Of a DNA stretch of 64,000 nucleotides, positions 1-10,803 are shown piece by piece. The translations under genes were made by a program, and so were the position numbers. Origin of the DNA: Carnegiea gigantea (taxonomy: Eukaryota > Streptophyta > Magnoliopsida > Caryophyllales > Cactaceae); assembly GCA_029747015.1 (NCBI GenBank), contig JAKOGI010000127.1:147501-211500 (forward strand). Direction: 5' to 3'. Numbering within the stretch: position 1 is the first letter of the stretch; the number at the start of each line of letters is the position of its first letter. The notes below the pieces were generated by a model. That model was not told where the DNA came from. It ran no database searches and saw nothing but the letters and a program-made list of their open reading frames with translations.

Positions 1-499
1 CAAAATTTAGACAAGAAATTGATGTCCAATACCTAATTTTTTTCAGGTCGGACAATTCGTATTATACTAAGTTTGGGTCAAAATCAAGTTAATACAATAA
101 AAATATGAAAAATACTATGTCCAAATATAAAATCTGAACAAAAAATTTATAACCGTATCCTATTTTTTTAGAACAGATAAATTTGGGTACTCATATTAGA
201 TAACTTTTTACCAGAGCTATCATTGATTGTCACAATTGTCATCAATTGAATCATGCAGGATCATTGGTTTCCATCTTTCATCAATCGCCACGTCATCGTC
301 AGTGGCACCCCCATCATTATTTTCGTTAAAGAAACTATCGAGTGTGGATATAGTATTAGTGGATGAAGCATTGAGTGATGAATTCCAAATACAGGTGGAG
401 GAACATAACCTACAGCAAATCAAGGTAAAATTTAGACAAGTGACTTCGTTCATGAAATTTACTAAAAAAGAAAACAATCTTACGTAAGATGACGTATAT

Positions 500-598
500 G
501 TTTTACGTGTATGACCGCATATTCCAATCACGAAGTAGGGAAAAAGTTGACTTCAATCATGACCAATTACGGTATTGACATATGACTATAATTAAAGT
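500..598 (+). repeat. Diverged dispersed repeat, copy 1
   Basis: Resembles 1053-1150 in the same orientation: both run TTAC(G/A)TGTATG, GCATATTCC, a GACTTC block, ATGACCAAT or GTGACCAAT, and then CATATGACTATA at matching spacing. The unit is about 100 bp and strongly diverged. Family unknown. Confidence 0.45.
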
Positions 599-662
599 TA
601 CTTGTAAATAAATAATTCATCACCCATAATTAGACAAACTCACCTTTTTAAACTATAATTTA

Positions 663-763
663 CTAGGTGACAATTTTGAGCATAAAATATAAAATGAAAA
701 TGAAAATTTTGAGCTACTAAGTGACAATTTTGATTATAAAATGCAAAATGAAAATGAAAATTT
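663..763. repeat. Two-copy tandem duplication, 53-bp period
   Basis: Copies at about 663-710 and 716-763 share GTGACAATTTTGA followed by the same AAAATGAAAATGAAAATTT tail, offset by 53 bp. Only a few bases differ. Simple local duplication in AT-rich spacer. Confidence 0.7.
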
Positions 764-1052
764 AAGCATAAATATATAATGAAAGTGACTGTTTATATTA
801 CACAATATGGCAATTATAGTACAATTCCAATGACTAACAATTCCAAGCCTAAGGACCATGCTAATGTTATCCAACGATTCACGACTAGAGTAGTATAAAT
901 TGTTCGATACTAACGATAGGATGAAAAAAATTATTAAGGGCAAAAAGAGTGACTAATATAACATAAAATCATGGTAACTAATCATCCATAAATGTGATTA
1001 TTACAACTAGGCAATTATGACTATTAAGTTACTAGGGAGTATGACTAATAAT

Positions 1053-1150
1053 ATCGTGTTACATGTATGCCTGCATATTCCATTTTTGAAATTGATAGAC
1101 AATGACTTCGATGGTGACCAATGCTAGTATTTGCATATGACTATATTAGG
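1053..1150 (+). repeat. Diverged dispersed repeat, copy 2
   Basis: Partner of the unit at 500-598, about 550 bp away in direct orientation. Shared words are ATGTATGCC/GTGTATGACC, GCATATTCC, ATGACTTC/TTGACTTC and CATATGACTATA. Identity outside these words is low. Confidence 0.45.
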
Positions 1151-2073
1151 AGTCATGCGCAGCTAAGTTTTTAGTCACCCAAAATCTTAATTAAAGTCAC
1201 CATAAGGTAAAATGTATATACACAAAATTTTGTATGAGACCAACGGTATACATTAATAATAATTGTTACAGATGTGGCTATTTACAAGCTAGCACAGATG
1301 TGATTGAATATTCTATTGGCTAACAAAATGATAGGGACCATCCTAATATCTAGGCTGATATACTTCAAAGTGTTTGCTATTAATATTAATATTACAGATG
1401 TGACTATTTCAAGCTAATATAAATATGAAACAATGATGACTAATCTTAACACAAACATGACTATTCAAACTTTGTAAATAAGACTAAAGGTATTACATGG
1501 GTGAACAACTTCGTAAATAATTATGCATGTGACTGTGATTTTTAAAAATTACGCATGGATTATTTAGGTGACTTTTATTTACTGGAGTGACTAATAAATT
1601 AGTTAAGGGTATTCTTATGATGTGAAGTTATAAATTAAATGTTATTTATTTCTTAACTAAAAAATCACTTCACAACACTTAAAGTAACAGTACAATGTAA
1701 TCTGATTCTATTTGTTAAAACCAATGAACTATTCATAACAAAGTTCCATAATATCCAAAGAACCATAATGTGAGCAATCTTGCAATTAAAACACAAAACA
1801 TAATAACGTATCGAACTATATCCAGAGTGACTTTATAATATTGCCGTAATGATTGAAAGGCATTATTGATCATGGCTCAAATGAAAACATGAAACGCAGG
1901 GCGGGAAAAAAAGCATCATTTGCTTTTCTGTTTTGCTTTTTTTCCTCTCTTGTCCACAACAGATTTCCATTGTTCTTTTTCTTTGGGGATTTTGTCTTGA
2001 TCTACTCGATGAACAGCCTTGAACCTAGGTTGCACATTAGTTGAATTGTTTGCACTTGCAGTATTTCTGTTTA

Positions 2074-2700
2074 GGGTGTGTTTGATAGGGGAAAGATTAT
2101 TTTTTCGAAAAATTATTTTTCGTGAAAAATGTTTTTTTAAGAAAAATGATTTTTCACTTACATTTTCTTCTGTTTGGTGGTAGGGGTGAAAATCATTTTC
2201 TTTGTACTTCATTTTTTACTGTTTGATAGAATGAAAAACCATTTTCAAGACAATCATTTCCAACTGTTTGCTACTAATAGGCTAAGCTAATAGATAACCA
2301 GTCAACTCAGTAATCAAACAGACCTTATAAAGTCATAATAATATTTTTGTTTTCCTTAGACAAAGAAGGGGAGAAAAAAAGGGGGCTCATAGAGAGAGAA
2401 AGAGAGAGCGCGCAAACTCAACCCTAAGCCATGGCTATTCTGAAAATGTGAGAGGTAAGGGGGAAGCAAAGAATGAGATAAAGGAAAAGCAAAGACAGAG
2501 AATGAAAATCGGGCCTGAAATTGAAATAGCATAGAGGTGGAAAATGATTTTTCCTACTTTTTTAAAAGAAAACAATTTCTTCCCATGGGGTAAAATGATT
2601 TTCCCCTAAAAATGATTTTTCCCTCTACTTTTTACCAAACAACATAAAATGAAAAAATTATTTTTCGAGAAAATGATTTTTCCTCCTACCAAACACACCC
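2074..2700. mobile_element. Tourist-like (PIF/Harbinger) MITE
   Basis: The 627-bp element begins GGGTGTGTTTGATAGG and ends with the inverted version CCTACCAAACACACCC. The inverted similarity continues imperfectly inward for about 45 bp through GAAAAATNATTTTTC blocks. Both ends are flanked by TTA (2071-2073 and 2701-2703), the 3-bp target duplication expected for PIF/Harbinger. There is no coding capacity. Several internal copies of AAAATGATTTTTCC add subterminal repetition, and an AGAGAG-rich run lies near 2390-2410. It would depend on a transposase in trans; a related superfamily transposase is present at 33.6-35 kb, but nothing shows that they are partners. Confidence 0.88.
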
Positions 2701-2925
2701 TTAATATGTTACGGTTCTTTTGCGTTGTTGAGCAATTTTTTCCTTATCAGTGATCTTCTTGAAGGTGCCTGTAATTTAATATAAATCCACATTAGCCATT
2801 TTTTACACAAACAATGACTATTCTACTATTTGTATATGGCTATAATACGGTTAGAAAAATGGCTCCGACACACTTTGTAGACATTAATATAGTAGTTGAC
2901 TATATTAATATAAATCCACACTCTA

Positions 2926-3147
2926 ATTCAAGATATTGAGATTTTTCTATGGCAAGCAACTAGCTTTCAAGTTCAGTACGTATGCTATGAAGGTAATATG
3001 GCGGCAGATTGGTTTGCAAACACTGGCGTTTTACCTTTTTATAGTTCCAGTTTCTATCTTCCTACTCTTCCTACTAAACTTCTTTGGATCTTAGTAGATG
3101 ATAACATAGGCAAATTTCTTGAGAGAAAGGCCTGCTTAATGTTTCCA
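2926..3147 (+). pseudogene. LINE RNase H domain fragment
   Basis: An open stretch of roughly 70 codons contains YEGNMAADWFANTG, the characteristic C-terminal motif of the RNase H-like domain (RVT_3 type) in plant L1-type non-LTR retroelements and derived host proteins. It is followed by a hydrophobic tail rich in P, L and T and a stop. No reverse transcriptase, poly-A tail or start codon belonging to it was found, so it is a scrap of a LINE or of a LINE-derived pseudogene. It lies just outside the copia insertion that starts at 3231. Confidence 0.6.
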
Positions 3148-3230
3148 TAACGTACTTATACTTTTCCAGAAAAATATACATGTATATAGCAGGTTGACTA
3201 TTATATTGCAATATAGCTAGAAAGCGATGA

Positions 3231-3496
3231 TGTGAAATTGGAAAAGAAATGGAAGAAGAACGAAAATTTGGTGGTGAGAATGAAGAGAATGAAGAAAACT
3301 ATTGATTAAGGATTTCTTTGATCGACACTCTGTACATCTTGATGGAATGTGTATATATACAGAGAAGCTATAACAAGCAGTAACAAACCAACCTCCTTAT
3401 AACAAACTCAACACCAAACGTAACAACCTTCCTGTGCTTAACTAACAAAAATAACTAATTTAGGAAAACAGGTAAAGATACATCCAAGGCTCAACA
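3231..3496 (-). repeat. Copia-1 3' LTR
   Basis: 266 bp, beginning TG and ending CA. It matches 8296-8561 throughout, with a single visible difference (CGAAAATTT here against CGAGAATTT). As the element reads on the minus strand this is its 3' LTR. It adjoins the polypurine tract at 3497-3508. A TATATATA run in the middle may serve the LTR promoter. Confidence 0.95.
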
Positions 3497-3508
3497 TCCC
3501 CCCCCCTC
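3497..3508 (-). other. Copia-1 polypurine tract
   Basis: The plus strand reads TCCCCCCCCCTC directly inside the LTR. On the element's own strand this is GAGGGGGGGGGA, the plus-strand primer expected immediately upstream of a 3' LTR. Confidence 0.9.
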
Positions 3509-5050
3509 AAGGTGAGATTGGAGGAGAAGACAACAATCCCAGCCTTGAAGTAAGGTAGTTATGTTGTGCCTCTCCAAGGGGTTTAGTCATTAAATCTGCC
3601 AGCTGCTGATGTGAAGGGACATGAGCCGTTTGCAGAAAACCTTCTTGAATTTTATCTCTGATGTAGTGACAATCAATCCAAATGTGCTTGGTCTTTTCAT
3701 GAAAAACTGGGTTTTGGGCAATATGTTGAGCAGCCTTATTGTCACAAAACAAAGTAATAGGCATGGAAGGTGAGATGTCCAGATCGTGCAGCAAGAAAGA
3801 TAGCCACTCAAGCTCAGATGTAGTAGCGGACATCCTTCGATATTCTGCTTCAGCCGAGGATTTAGCCACTGTCGTCTGCTTCTTAGTTTTCCAAGAAACC
3901 AGACAAGAACCAAGGAAGACACAGTATCCGGTCAAGGAACGAGCTGAGTCTCGGCATGAGCCCCAATCTGCATCACTGTAAGCCATAAGATTGAGATCAG
4001 AATGTCGAGGATAAAATAGGCCTCTGTTAGCAGAACCCTTGAGGTAACGAAGAATGTGAAGAGCTGCCTGAAAGTGAGGCTGTCTAGGTTGCTGAAGAAA
4101 CTGACTGAGAAGCTGCACGGAATAAGAAATGTCTGGTCGTGTGAGGGTGAGGTAAAGAAGACGACCAACCAACCTTCGATAGGAAGATGGATCAGCCAAG
4201 AGTTCTCCAGAGTGGAGTGACAAATTGAGCCCTTTTGGCAAAGGGAATGAAGCTGGTTTGGCTTCTGTCATACCAGCATCATGAAGAATATCAAGTATGT
4301 ATTTTCTCTAATTGAGAAATGTACCTGAGCTGATCTGGCTATTTCAATGCCCAAGAAATAACGGGCCAGCCCCAGATCTTTAATAGTGAAAGCCATATGC
4401 AAATCCTGCTTTAAGGTAGCAATACCATCAATATCATTTCCAGTGATGAGAAGGTCATCCACATAGACAAGTATGAAAGTCGTTTTTGTGTGCACAACTC
4501 GTGTGAATAGAGAATAATCATGCTTGACTGTCTGAAACCTTTTCCAATAAGAAATTGAGTCAACTCCTTGTTCCATTGCCTTGAAGCCTGTTTCAAACCA
4601 TAAAGGGATCTCTGTAATTTGCACACTTGTCCAGGTAAAGCCCTAGTATAACCTTCTGGGGGTATCATGTATACTTCTTCATCAATATAACCATGAAGAA
4701 AAGCGTTATTTATATCAAGCTGATGCAAAGGCCAGGCTTTGACAGTAGCAAGAGCAATAAACACCCTTACAGTAGTAAGCTTTGCCACAGGTGAAAAAGT
4801 GTGTTTGTAGTCCTTGTCTTTAATCTGTTCGAAGCCTCTGATAACCAGTCGGGCTTTGTATCTGTCAACTGAGCCATCCGGACGAAACTTAGTTTTGAAC
4901 ACCCACTTTGAAGTTAGTGCTCTCTTTCCCGGGGGCAAGGCTGTCAACTGCCAGGTATGGTTTGCATCAAGAGCATCAAGCTCCTGATTCATAGCCGTGA
5001 CCCATTCAGGACACTGCTTGGCTTGTGCATAGTTATATGGTTCATGAGTT
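3507..5050 (-). pseudogene. pol: Copia-1 reverse transcriptase and RNase H
   Basis: Catalytic end of the copia polyprotein. Reading down the minus strand, the RT (RVT_2 type) begins near the motif WVTAMNQELDAL, passes ETFSPVAK-like and QLDINNAFLHG blocks, and has the active-site motif YVDDLLITGND around 4440-4470. RNase H follows with SDADWGSCRDSARSLTGY and SSAEAEYRRM, ending at PPISP just before the polypurine tract. Two single-base deletions break the frame, near 4525 (between the finger region and YVDD) and near 4308 (in a short A run between RT and RNase H). All key motifs are still recognisable on both sides of each break. Confidence 0.9.
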
Positions 5051-5099
5051 TGTAAAACCTTAGTAAGGGAGGCTATATACTGAGATGAAAGGTGAGCTA

Positions 5100-6949
5100 A
5101 ATTTGCATAGGTAAAGACAGGATAGGGATTTGTAATGGTGGCAAGACTCTGTGACTGGGATGAGGTGCTTGGTAAAGTTGTAGTATGTGGCTGTGTGCAG
5201 TGATAATCTTGTAACCAAACTGGTGGTCCTCTGGGTCGATTGGATCTTCTAAGTGCTGGAGTAGGAGAAACATGTGGAGTCGAGACAGTAGCATTGGGGG
5301 AAGATAAATGAACCTGTGAGGAAGCAGATGGGGATGAGATGGAAGTATCAGGGACAGCCAACTCAAGTGAGCCATCAAAGGAGTCATTGAACACAGGATC
5401 TTGCTGAGGATATGCATTAGTGTTTGAGGGAACAGGGTCGTGATTTGGAGGTAAAGGAGCTGACAGAGGACTCGCAATGATGGTAGGGGTTGTAGGTGCA
5501 GTGGGTAAGGCAAAAGGAAAGGAGGGAGAAGAACTGTTTTGAGGCAGGATTCCTGTATGAAGGTTGCCATTATGTGGGACAGGATCTTCTTTGAAAGGAA
5601 ATACATCTTCATGAAAGATGACGTCCCTGCTATGTAGGATTTTTTTTGTATCCAAATCATAGAGCTTATAGCCCTTGTACCCGAAAGGATAACCGAGCAA
5701 AATACACCTCTTGGCTCTTGGTTCAAATTTGTCTATTGGGTGTGTATTGGCAGCGAAACAAAGGCATCCAATGACCCTGAGATCATCATAGGTAGGCTTC
5801 TGGTTATATAGCCTTTCAAAGGGGGTTTGCTAGCTGAGGTTTGCCATAGGAAGTTTATTGATTATATGAGTGGTGGCAAGGATGCATTCTCCCCAAAACT
5901 GTTTTGGTAGGGCAGCATGAAACCTAAGGGCTCGAGCTGAGTCTAGCAAGTGTCTGTGTTTCCTCTCAGCTACTCCATTCTGTTGGGGAGCACGAACAAT
6001 GGACTTTTGGTGAATGATGTCATTAGCAGAAAAGAAATCAAGGCAAGTGGAGTTAACAAACTCAGTACCATTGTCACTGCGGATCATGGTAATCTTGTGC
6101 TGGAATTGTGTATGTACCATATGAACAAAGTGTTTGATGGTAAGGCCAACTTGAGTTTTGTTTTGCAAGAGGTGTGTCTAAGTTGTTCGAGTGTAATCAT
6201 CAACGATGGTGAGAAAATAATGTGCTCCACATATATTGGCAACCTTATAAGGGCCTCAAACATCCAAATGAATGAGTTGAAAAGGAAATGAAGTGTGAAT
6301 TGAGCTTTTATTAAAGGGCAGTCTATGCATTTTGGCTTGTATACAAATATCACAAGTAAATGTGTCTGACAAATGTTGTATACAATTGGGTATGTGCTGC
6401 ATTTTTGAAAAAGAAGTGTGTCCAAGTCTGGCATGTATTATGTCAAGACTTGGATTCTTACAATTGACTGAGGTTGAAGAAAAATTGGAATTGGAATTAG
6501 GACATGCTACTGCCTGACTTGAACCATCCTTACTCTGGCCACACTTAGAATAGAAATCCAGACCACTAAGGGCTTCAGCTTGGTCATTGGACTTGAACTG
6601 ATATAGTCCATTGTCCACAGGAGCACATGCCACGGTAAGGTTAGTTGAAAGGTCCTGAAACTTGCACAAGTAAGGGGTAAACACAGCGAATAAGTGCACG
6701 TCAGTCAAGAGTTTATGGACTGAAATAAGGTTGAACTTGAAATCTGGTACATAGAGAACATTGTCAAGGGTTAGATTTGGACATAGCCTGACTTGCCCTA
6801 CCTGTGAAACCCTTTTAATGGTTCCATTAGGTAGGGTAATGTGGACAGGTTTGGCTAGTGGCTGGACATTGTCAAGGAAGGACAGATTATGAGTCATATG
6901 GTCAGAGGCACCGGTATCTACAATCCATGAACCATAATAGCTATTTTTC
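5100..6949 (-). pseudogene. pol: Copia-1 protease and integrase region
   Basis: The aspartic protease motif SWIVDTGASDHMTHN lies near 6920-6940. The pre-integrase HHCC region (IIHARLGHTSFSKM) is near 6430. The integrase core shows IRSDNGTEF and PQQNGVAERKHR near 5960-6080. After it comes the usual S/P/T-rich linker with ALRRSNRPRGPP. In-frame stops at 6256-6258 (TGA), 6178-6180 (TAG) and 5830-5832 (TAG) interrupt the integrase. The first two fall where copia integrases carry tryptophan, and the third at a likely tryptophan, so single G-to-A changes would explain them. The protein cannot be made in one piece. Confidence 0.88.
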
Positions 6950-8193
6950 ACAAGACATTCAATGCTAGAATGAGTCATAGGATATGATTTAGATTTTTCC
7001 ATACCTGCAAAGTGTGCATAAGACTGTGGCCTGCTAGCTTGCTGTTCTGAGCTTCCTTTCATTAGTTTCAACATTTCTTGTGCCAAAGCCTGAACCAAGT
7101 TGGAATCAATTTGTGTGTTGTTCTGCTGTGTACTGCATTTTTCAAGTGGACTGTCTGACATTGGACCTGCCTGGCTTGCCATGTTTGCTATTGCTAATGC
7201 TCGAGGAACTCTTCGACCTTTGCCTGCTTCTTTTGTCCCCTCATACCAATCAGGATAACCAATGAGCTTGAAACATTGATCCTGAGTGTGGCCTGCCTTC
7301 TGACAGTGATCACAGAACTTACTGTTCTTCAGTCGTTTGCTGTCCCTTCTGTTTTTTGCATTAAATCCTCCTTTAACTGCCAAAGCATTAGTGTATTGTT
7401 CTGCCTCTCCATTTGACATACCAGACACTTTTGTGGACATGGCAGCAATTTCCTTATATAAATGTGATTGACTGCCAGTAACTAACCTTTGGGTTTCAAC
7501 TCTTGCAATCATGCAATAAGCCTTATTAACATTTGGCAAAGGATCCATTAAAAGGATTTGCCCTCTGATGGAGTCATATCCATCATTCAATTTCATTAGG
7601 AAATGCATTAGCCATTGTTGCTGATCTAGTTCTCTAGATCTCTTAGATGCACCACAATCAGCCTTATGAATGCAATCACAACTTGGTATTTCACTCAAAT
7701 TATCTAATTCATCCCACAATCTTTTGAGTTTAGTATAGTACACAGCAATACTGTCATTTTCTTGATGCAACTCAGCAATTTCCTTTTGGATTTGATAGAG
7801 AAGTGGCCCATTGCTTTGACCAAATCTCTCAGCCAACTCACTCCATAATTCCTTGGCCGAACCAGCATAGAGAAAAGCTTCAGATAATTCAGGAACAATT
7901 GAATTTAACAACCAGCTAACTACCATATTATCACAACGGATCCATTGTTCATATTTCGGAGAGGTAGAAGCAGGTCTTTCACATGTTCCTTCTATAAATC
8001 CTATCTTTGTTCTGGTTCGTAGGGCTATTTTGACTTATCTACTCCATTGTTGGAAGTTAGTGCCATTCAATTTGATATTAGTAAGGCACATACTAGGATG
8101 ATCTGAGGCCTGCAGTGAAAGAGGATCATTGTTGTATCCTTCGTTCAAGTTCTGAATGACTGAATAGCTGGCAGGTTCTCCTTCCATGGCCAT
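6950..8193 (-). pseudogene. gag: Copia-1 gag with CCHC zinc knuckle
   Basis: Nucleocapsid/capsid part. A plausible start (ATG at 8193, a second ATG two codons on) lies about 100 bp inside the 5' LTR and PBS. The usual UBN2/retrotrans_gag features follow: LNGTNFQQW near the N-terminus, YYTKLKRLWDELD in the middle, and a zinc knuckle CDHCQKAGHTQDQC around 7270-7310. A TAA at 8035-8037, about 53 codons in, truncates the capsid. From 7926 onward the frame is open through protease and into integrase. Confidence 0.85.
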
Positions 8194-8283
8194 TGATGAA
8201 CAGTCAGGGACAGGCCAAGATTGATCAGCTCTGTTTCAAGATTTGAGTAAGCTGCTAAGTGAACCAAAGCAATCTGACCTGCA

Positions 8284-8295
8284 GCTCTGATACCA
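8284..8295 (-). other. Copia-1 primer-binding site
   Basis: On the element's strand this reads TGGTATCAGAGC, complementary to the 3' end of plant initiator tRNA-Met. It abuts the 5' LTR (8296-8561) without a gap. Confidence 0.93.
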
Positions 8296-8561
8296 TGTGA
8301 AATTGGAAAAGAAATGGAAGAAGAACGAGAATTTGGTGGTGAGAATGAAGAGAATGAAGAAAACTATTGATTAAGGATTTCTTTGATCGACACTCTGTAC
8401 ATCTTGATGGAATGTGTATATATACAGAGAAGCTATAACAAGCAGTAACAAACCAACCTCCTTATAACAAACTCAACACCAAACGTAACAACCTTCCTGT
8501 GCTTAACTAACAAAAATAACTAATTTAGGAAAACAGGTAAAGATACATCCAAGGCTCAACA
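8296..8561 (-). repeat. Copia-1 5' LTR
   Basis: 266-bp copy of 3231-3496, TG...CA, followed outside by the target duplication GATGA at 8562-8566. Near-identity to the other LTR supports a very recent insertion. Confidence 0.95.
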
Positions 8562-8774
8562 GATGACTACTACATATTATTATGTTGCATATCACTTACC
8601 TGCCTAAGATTCAATACAAAATCTTATCTAGTATACAATTAGATATGATTAAGATTGAATATTGTTATGTTTCAATAACATAGGATTTTACTGCTATATT
8701 CAATAATATCCCTACTCTTTATCAACAACTCTTTTGGGAAGACTTGTACGGTTGTTGTTGAACATATACATAAC

Positions 8775-8953
8775 TTCAACTAACCAAAAGTTGAAGGAAT
8801 TGTGCCAGTGATACCACGGAACTGAGCTGAAGAACACGAACAGCGCTCAAGTATCCCCACGTTGGAGGGATACCACCTTCAGGGGTGTTGTCCCAAACTT
8901 ATTTACTGAAGATTAGACAATTGGGACAAATTTGAAGGCAGTTTTTTGGTGAG
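8775..8953 (-). pseudogene. LRR receptor scrap, CLV1-like
   Basis: The minus strand encodes LPSNLSQLSNLQ, then in a second frame PEGGIPPTWGYLSAV, then in a third GITGTIPSTFG. These are consecutive plant extracellular LRR units (LxxLxxNxLxGxIPxx). They match the same part of the ectodomain seen at about 60.2-60.4 kb. There are at least one stop and two frameshifts in about 180 bp, and no flanking LRR sequence. It is a fragment of the same receptor family as the pseudogenes at 49-61 kb, on the same strand. Confidence 0.75.
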
Positions 8954-9060
8954 CAAATTCCCTTTCAGAGCTAAACTTCAAAGTTTTAGGCATAGTTTAG
9001 CTCTAGGAAAGTTGGAAGGAAAAAAAAATTAAGAAAATCATTTTTTTTGGCCAATGTTTG

Positions 9061-9167
9061 TATTAGGAGAGTAAGTTGTATTAGGAAATAAATTGATGTG
9101 TAAGTAGATTCAGAATAGGTATGTCATTGGTAAGTTTCCTTGTATTGTTATAATTTGGTTTTAACTT
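9061..9167 (+). repeat. Copia-2 5' LTR, left piece
   Basis: The first 107 bp of the 5' LTR, aligning with 24006-24112 with three visible substitutions. It ends at AACTT, where the Sirevirus inserted; the remainder is at 19427-19560. Confidence 0.93.
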
Positions 9168-10747
9168 TGTTGTGTTATTATATTTAGTTTTGATGATAAC
9201 AAATCCAAGTGTAAAAATCTGTCCAAGTAATGTTGCTCCGAACACGATCTCCAAATAGGCCTAACTGGTGTTTGTGATCTTTATTGTATTAACTGGTTTG
9301 CTACATGTGAGAACAAGTCTTCTAGACAGGTTTTACTTGGTGATTCCATATTAAGTCAAGAACACCATCTCGACAGTTGATTGTAAAGCGTGTTCCTGAA
9401 CTCTAGCAATGCAAAGAACAACCCCAGCAAACAAGGTGGCCTTGGTGTTCACAGCAGCTCTACAAATCTCGGACAAGATGACTGGTTCAAAACAAGAAGT
9501 CTTGGGTATATAGGTTTTATTTAATTAGACTCTTGTTAATATGCCAATATTGAAAACATCATTTTAAACACCTCTTGAATCGGTATTTGCGCTAAAGTAT
9601 TTCAGAACACCAGTTGCGAACAACCCTGCAAACAGGGTGCCTAGGGTGTTTCTGAACTGCAGTGGCCATACCCGATTATTTTTGAAAATTCATTTTGGTT
9701 GGCCAAGATCTCCAGAATACTTTCTTTGAATTTCAAAATTGCTATTTTTCTGGAGAGGATAGTTCTTGAAAATATTATGGAGATTTGCGAAAATAGGTTT
9801 GGGAGATTTGCCAAATCAAAAGATTCCTATGACTATATTTTCCGGATTTGGTAAAAGCTGAAAATCTCTTTAAACCTCTTCACGGCTATGGGAAGATAAG
9901 GGTTATCTTTTAAGATAACAAAATCCCTTATATTTTGGGATAAATTCATCATTAGCCGTTGGAGAATATATTTTGTTTGCAAATCATTTTCCATACTTAG
10001 CTGATTCTTTGGTTTTTGACCGTTGGACCTTGTGTTTAAAAACCGCAGCTTTTCTCTCCCATAGAGAAGCCAAGAAGCAGATAGAAAAAACTCAGACTGA
10101 AAAAGAGAAGCAACACAGCTTTCTGAAAAATCTGGAAAAAATCAGGAAACTCGGTTTTCACATTAAAATTCTTGAGCTTCATTCTGAAAAGCAAAACCGT
10201 GACAAGCTGTGTTTGATTTGAGTTTTCAAACCATTGGCATAATAGGATCTTCATTGTACCTTACATCTGCTTAGTGAGAAGCACCCCCTGTAAGGTGTTT
10301 GTAACCCTGATCTTGGATCAGAAAAGTGAGTGAGTGTGTCCTAGTCGTGTGGACTTGGACGTGTCTAATCTTGCGAAGGTTGGACGTGGTGTAACCTGTC
10401 TTTGGGAAGAAGGTTACGTGGTTGCAAGTTGTAACAAGGTGTGTTACATTTGTAACGTGTGAAGCCCGTTAGTGAAAGTGGTTAAATCCTACACGAGGTA
10501 GGTCGTGGTTTTTCACACCTCAGTTGGGCTAGAGGTGTTTTCCACGTAAAAATTGTGTGTGCTTTATTTTCCGCATTTATCTTGGTGATTTTCGCATCTG
10601 CAATATTTGAGAACACCCCGTGCAAACAAGCTATCAGGGTGTTTGTCATTTGAGAACAACCTCTGTGAGGGTGTTTGTTATTTACAACGCGAAAATCAGA
10701 CACCACAATTCACCCCCTCTTGTGGTTGTATACTCACGAACTCAACA
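9168..10747 (+). repeat. Sirevirus 5' LTR
   Basis: About 1580 bp, from TGTTGTGTTATT to GAACTCAACA. It aligns end to end with 17848-19426. The terminal 150 bp hold paired AACACCC / GGGTGTTT words that could fold (about 10610-10680), and such words recur inside the element. Open frames of 70-80 codons inside the LTR are identical in both copies and show no family resemblance, so they are not called. Confidence 0.93.
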
Positions 10748-10749
10748 AG

Positions 10750-10761
10750 TGGTATCAGAGC
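10750..10761 (+). other. Sirevirus primer-binding site
   Basis: TGGTATCAGAGC two bases inside the 5' LTR, complementary to the 3' end of initiator tRNA-Met. Confidence 0.93.
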
Positions 10762-10803
10762 GGGTTCTCTTACAAAAGGTTAACACCTTGAGAGATTCTG
10801 AAG

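Larger units (their letters stand above)
1..2073. other. AT-rich spacer, no gene recognised
   Basis: No coding region could be supported here. The open frames near 220-530 exist on both strands at once, lack any family resemblance and look like chance. The stretch contains a short tandem duplication (663-763) and a diverged repeat pair (about 500-598 and 1053-1150), listed separately. Many short GTGACTAT/GTGACTAAT-like words recur through 500-1650, which suggests an old, decayed repeat rather than unique sequence. Confidence 0.6.
3231..8561 (-). mobile_element. Copia-1: complete LTR retrotransposon, defective coding
   Basis: A 5331-bp Ty1/copia element on the minus strand. It has two 266-bp LTRs, a primer-binding site matching the 3' end of initiator tRNA-Met, a polypurine tract next to the 3' LTR, and a perfect 5-bp target duplication GATGA (3226-3230 and 8562-8566). 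By eye the LTRs differ at one position in 266, so insertion is recent. The gag-pol frame nevertheless carries several stops and two single-base frameshifts. Domain order protease, integrase, RT, RNase H identifies Ty1/copia. It lies between a LINE scrap and an LRR scrap. Confidence 0.96.

Noticed and set aside
220..531. Overlapping open frames on both strands (86 and 103 codons)
   Set aside because: No family resemblance, both strands open at once, no splice or start context worth noting.
9973..10221. 82-codon frame repeated at 18650-18898
   Set aside because: The repetition only reflects the two Sirevirus LTR copies; no protein family recognised, so not called as a gene.
10748..10765. tRNA-like GGTATCAGAGC words (also 8284-8295, 19561-19573, 47571-47590)
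   Set aside because: These are primer-binding sites complementary to initiator tRNA-Met, not tRNA genes; no cloverleaf was seen.
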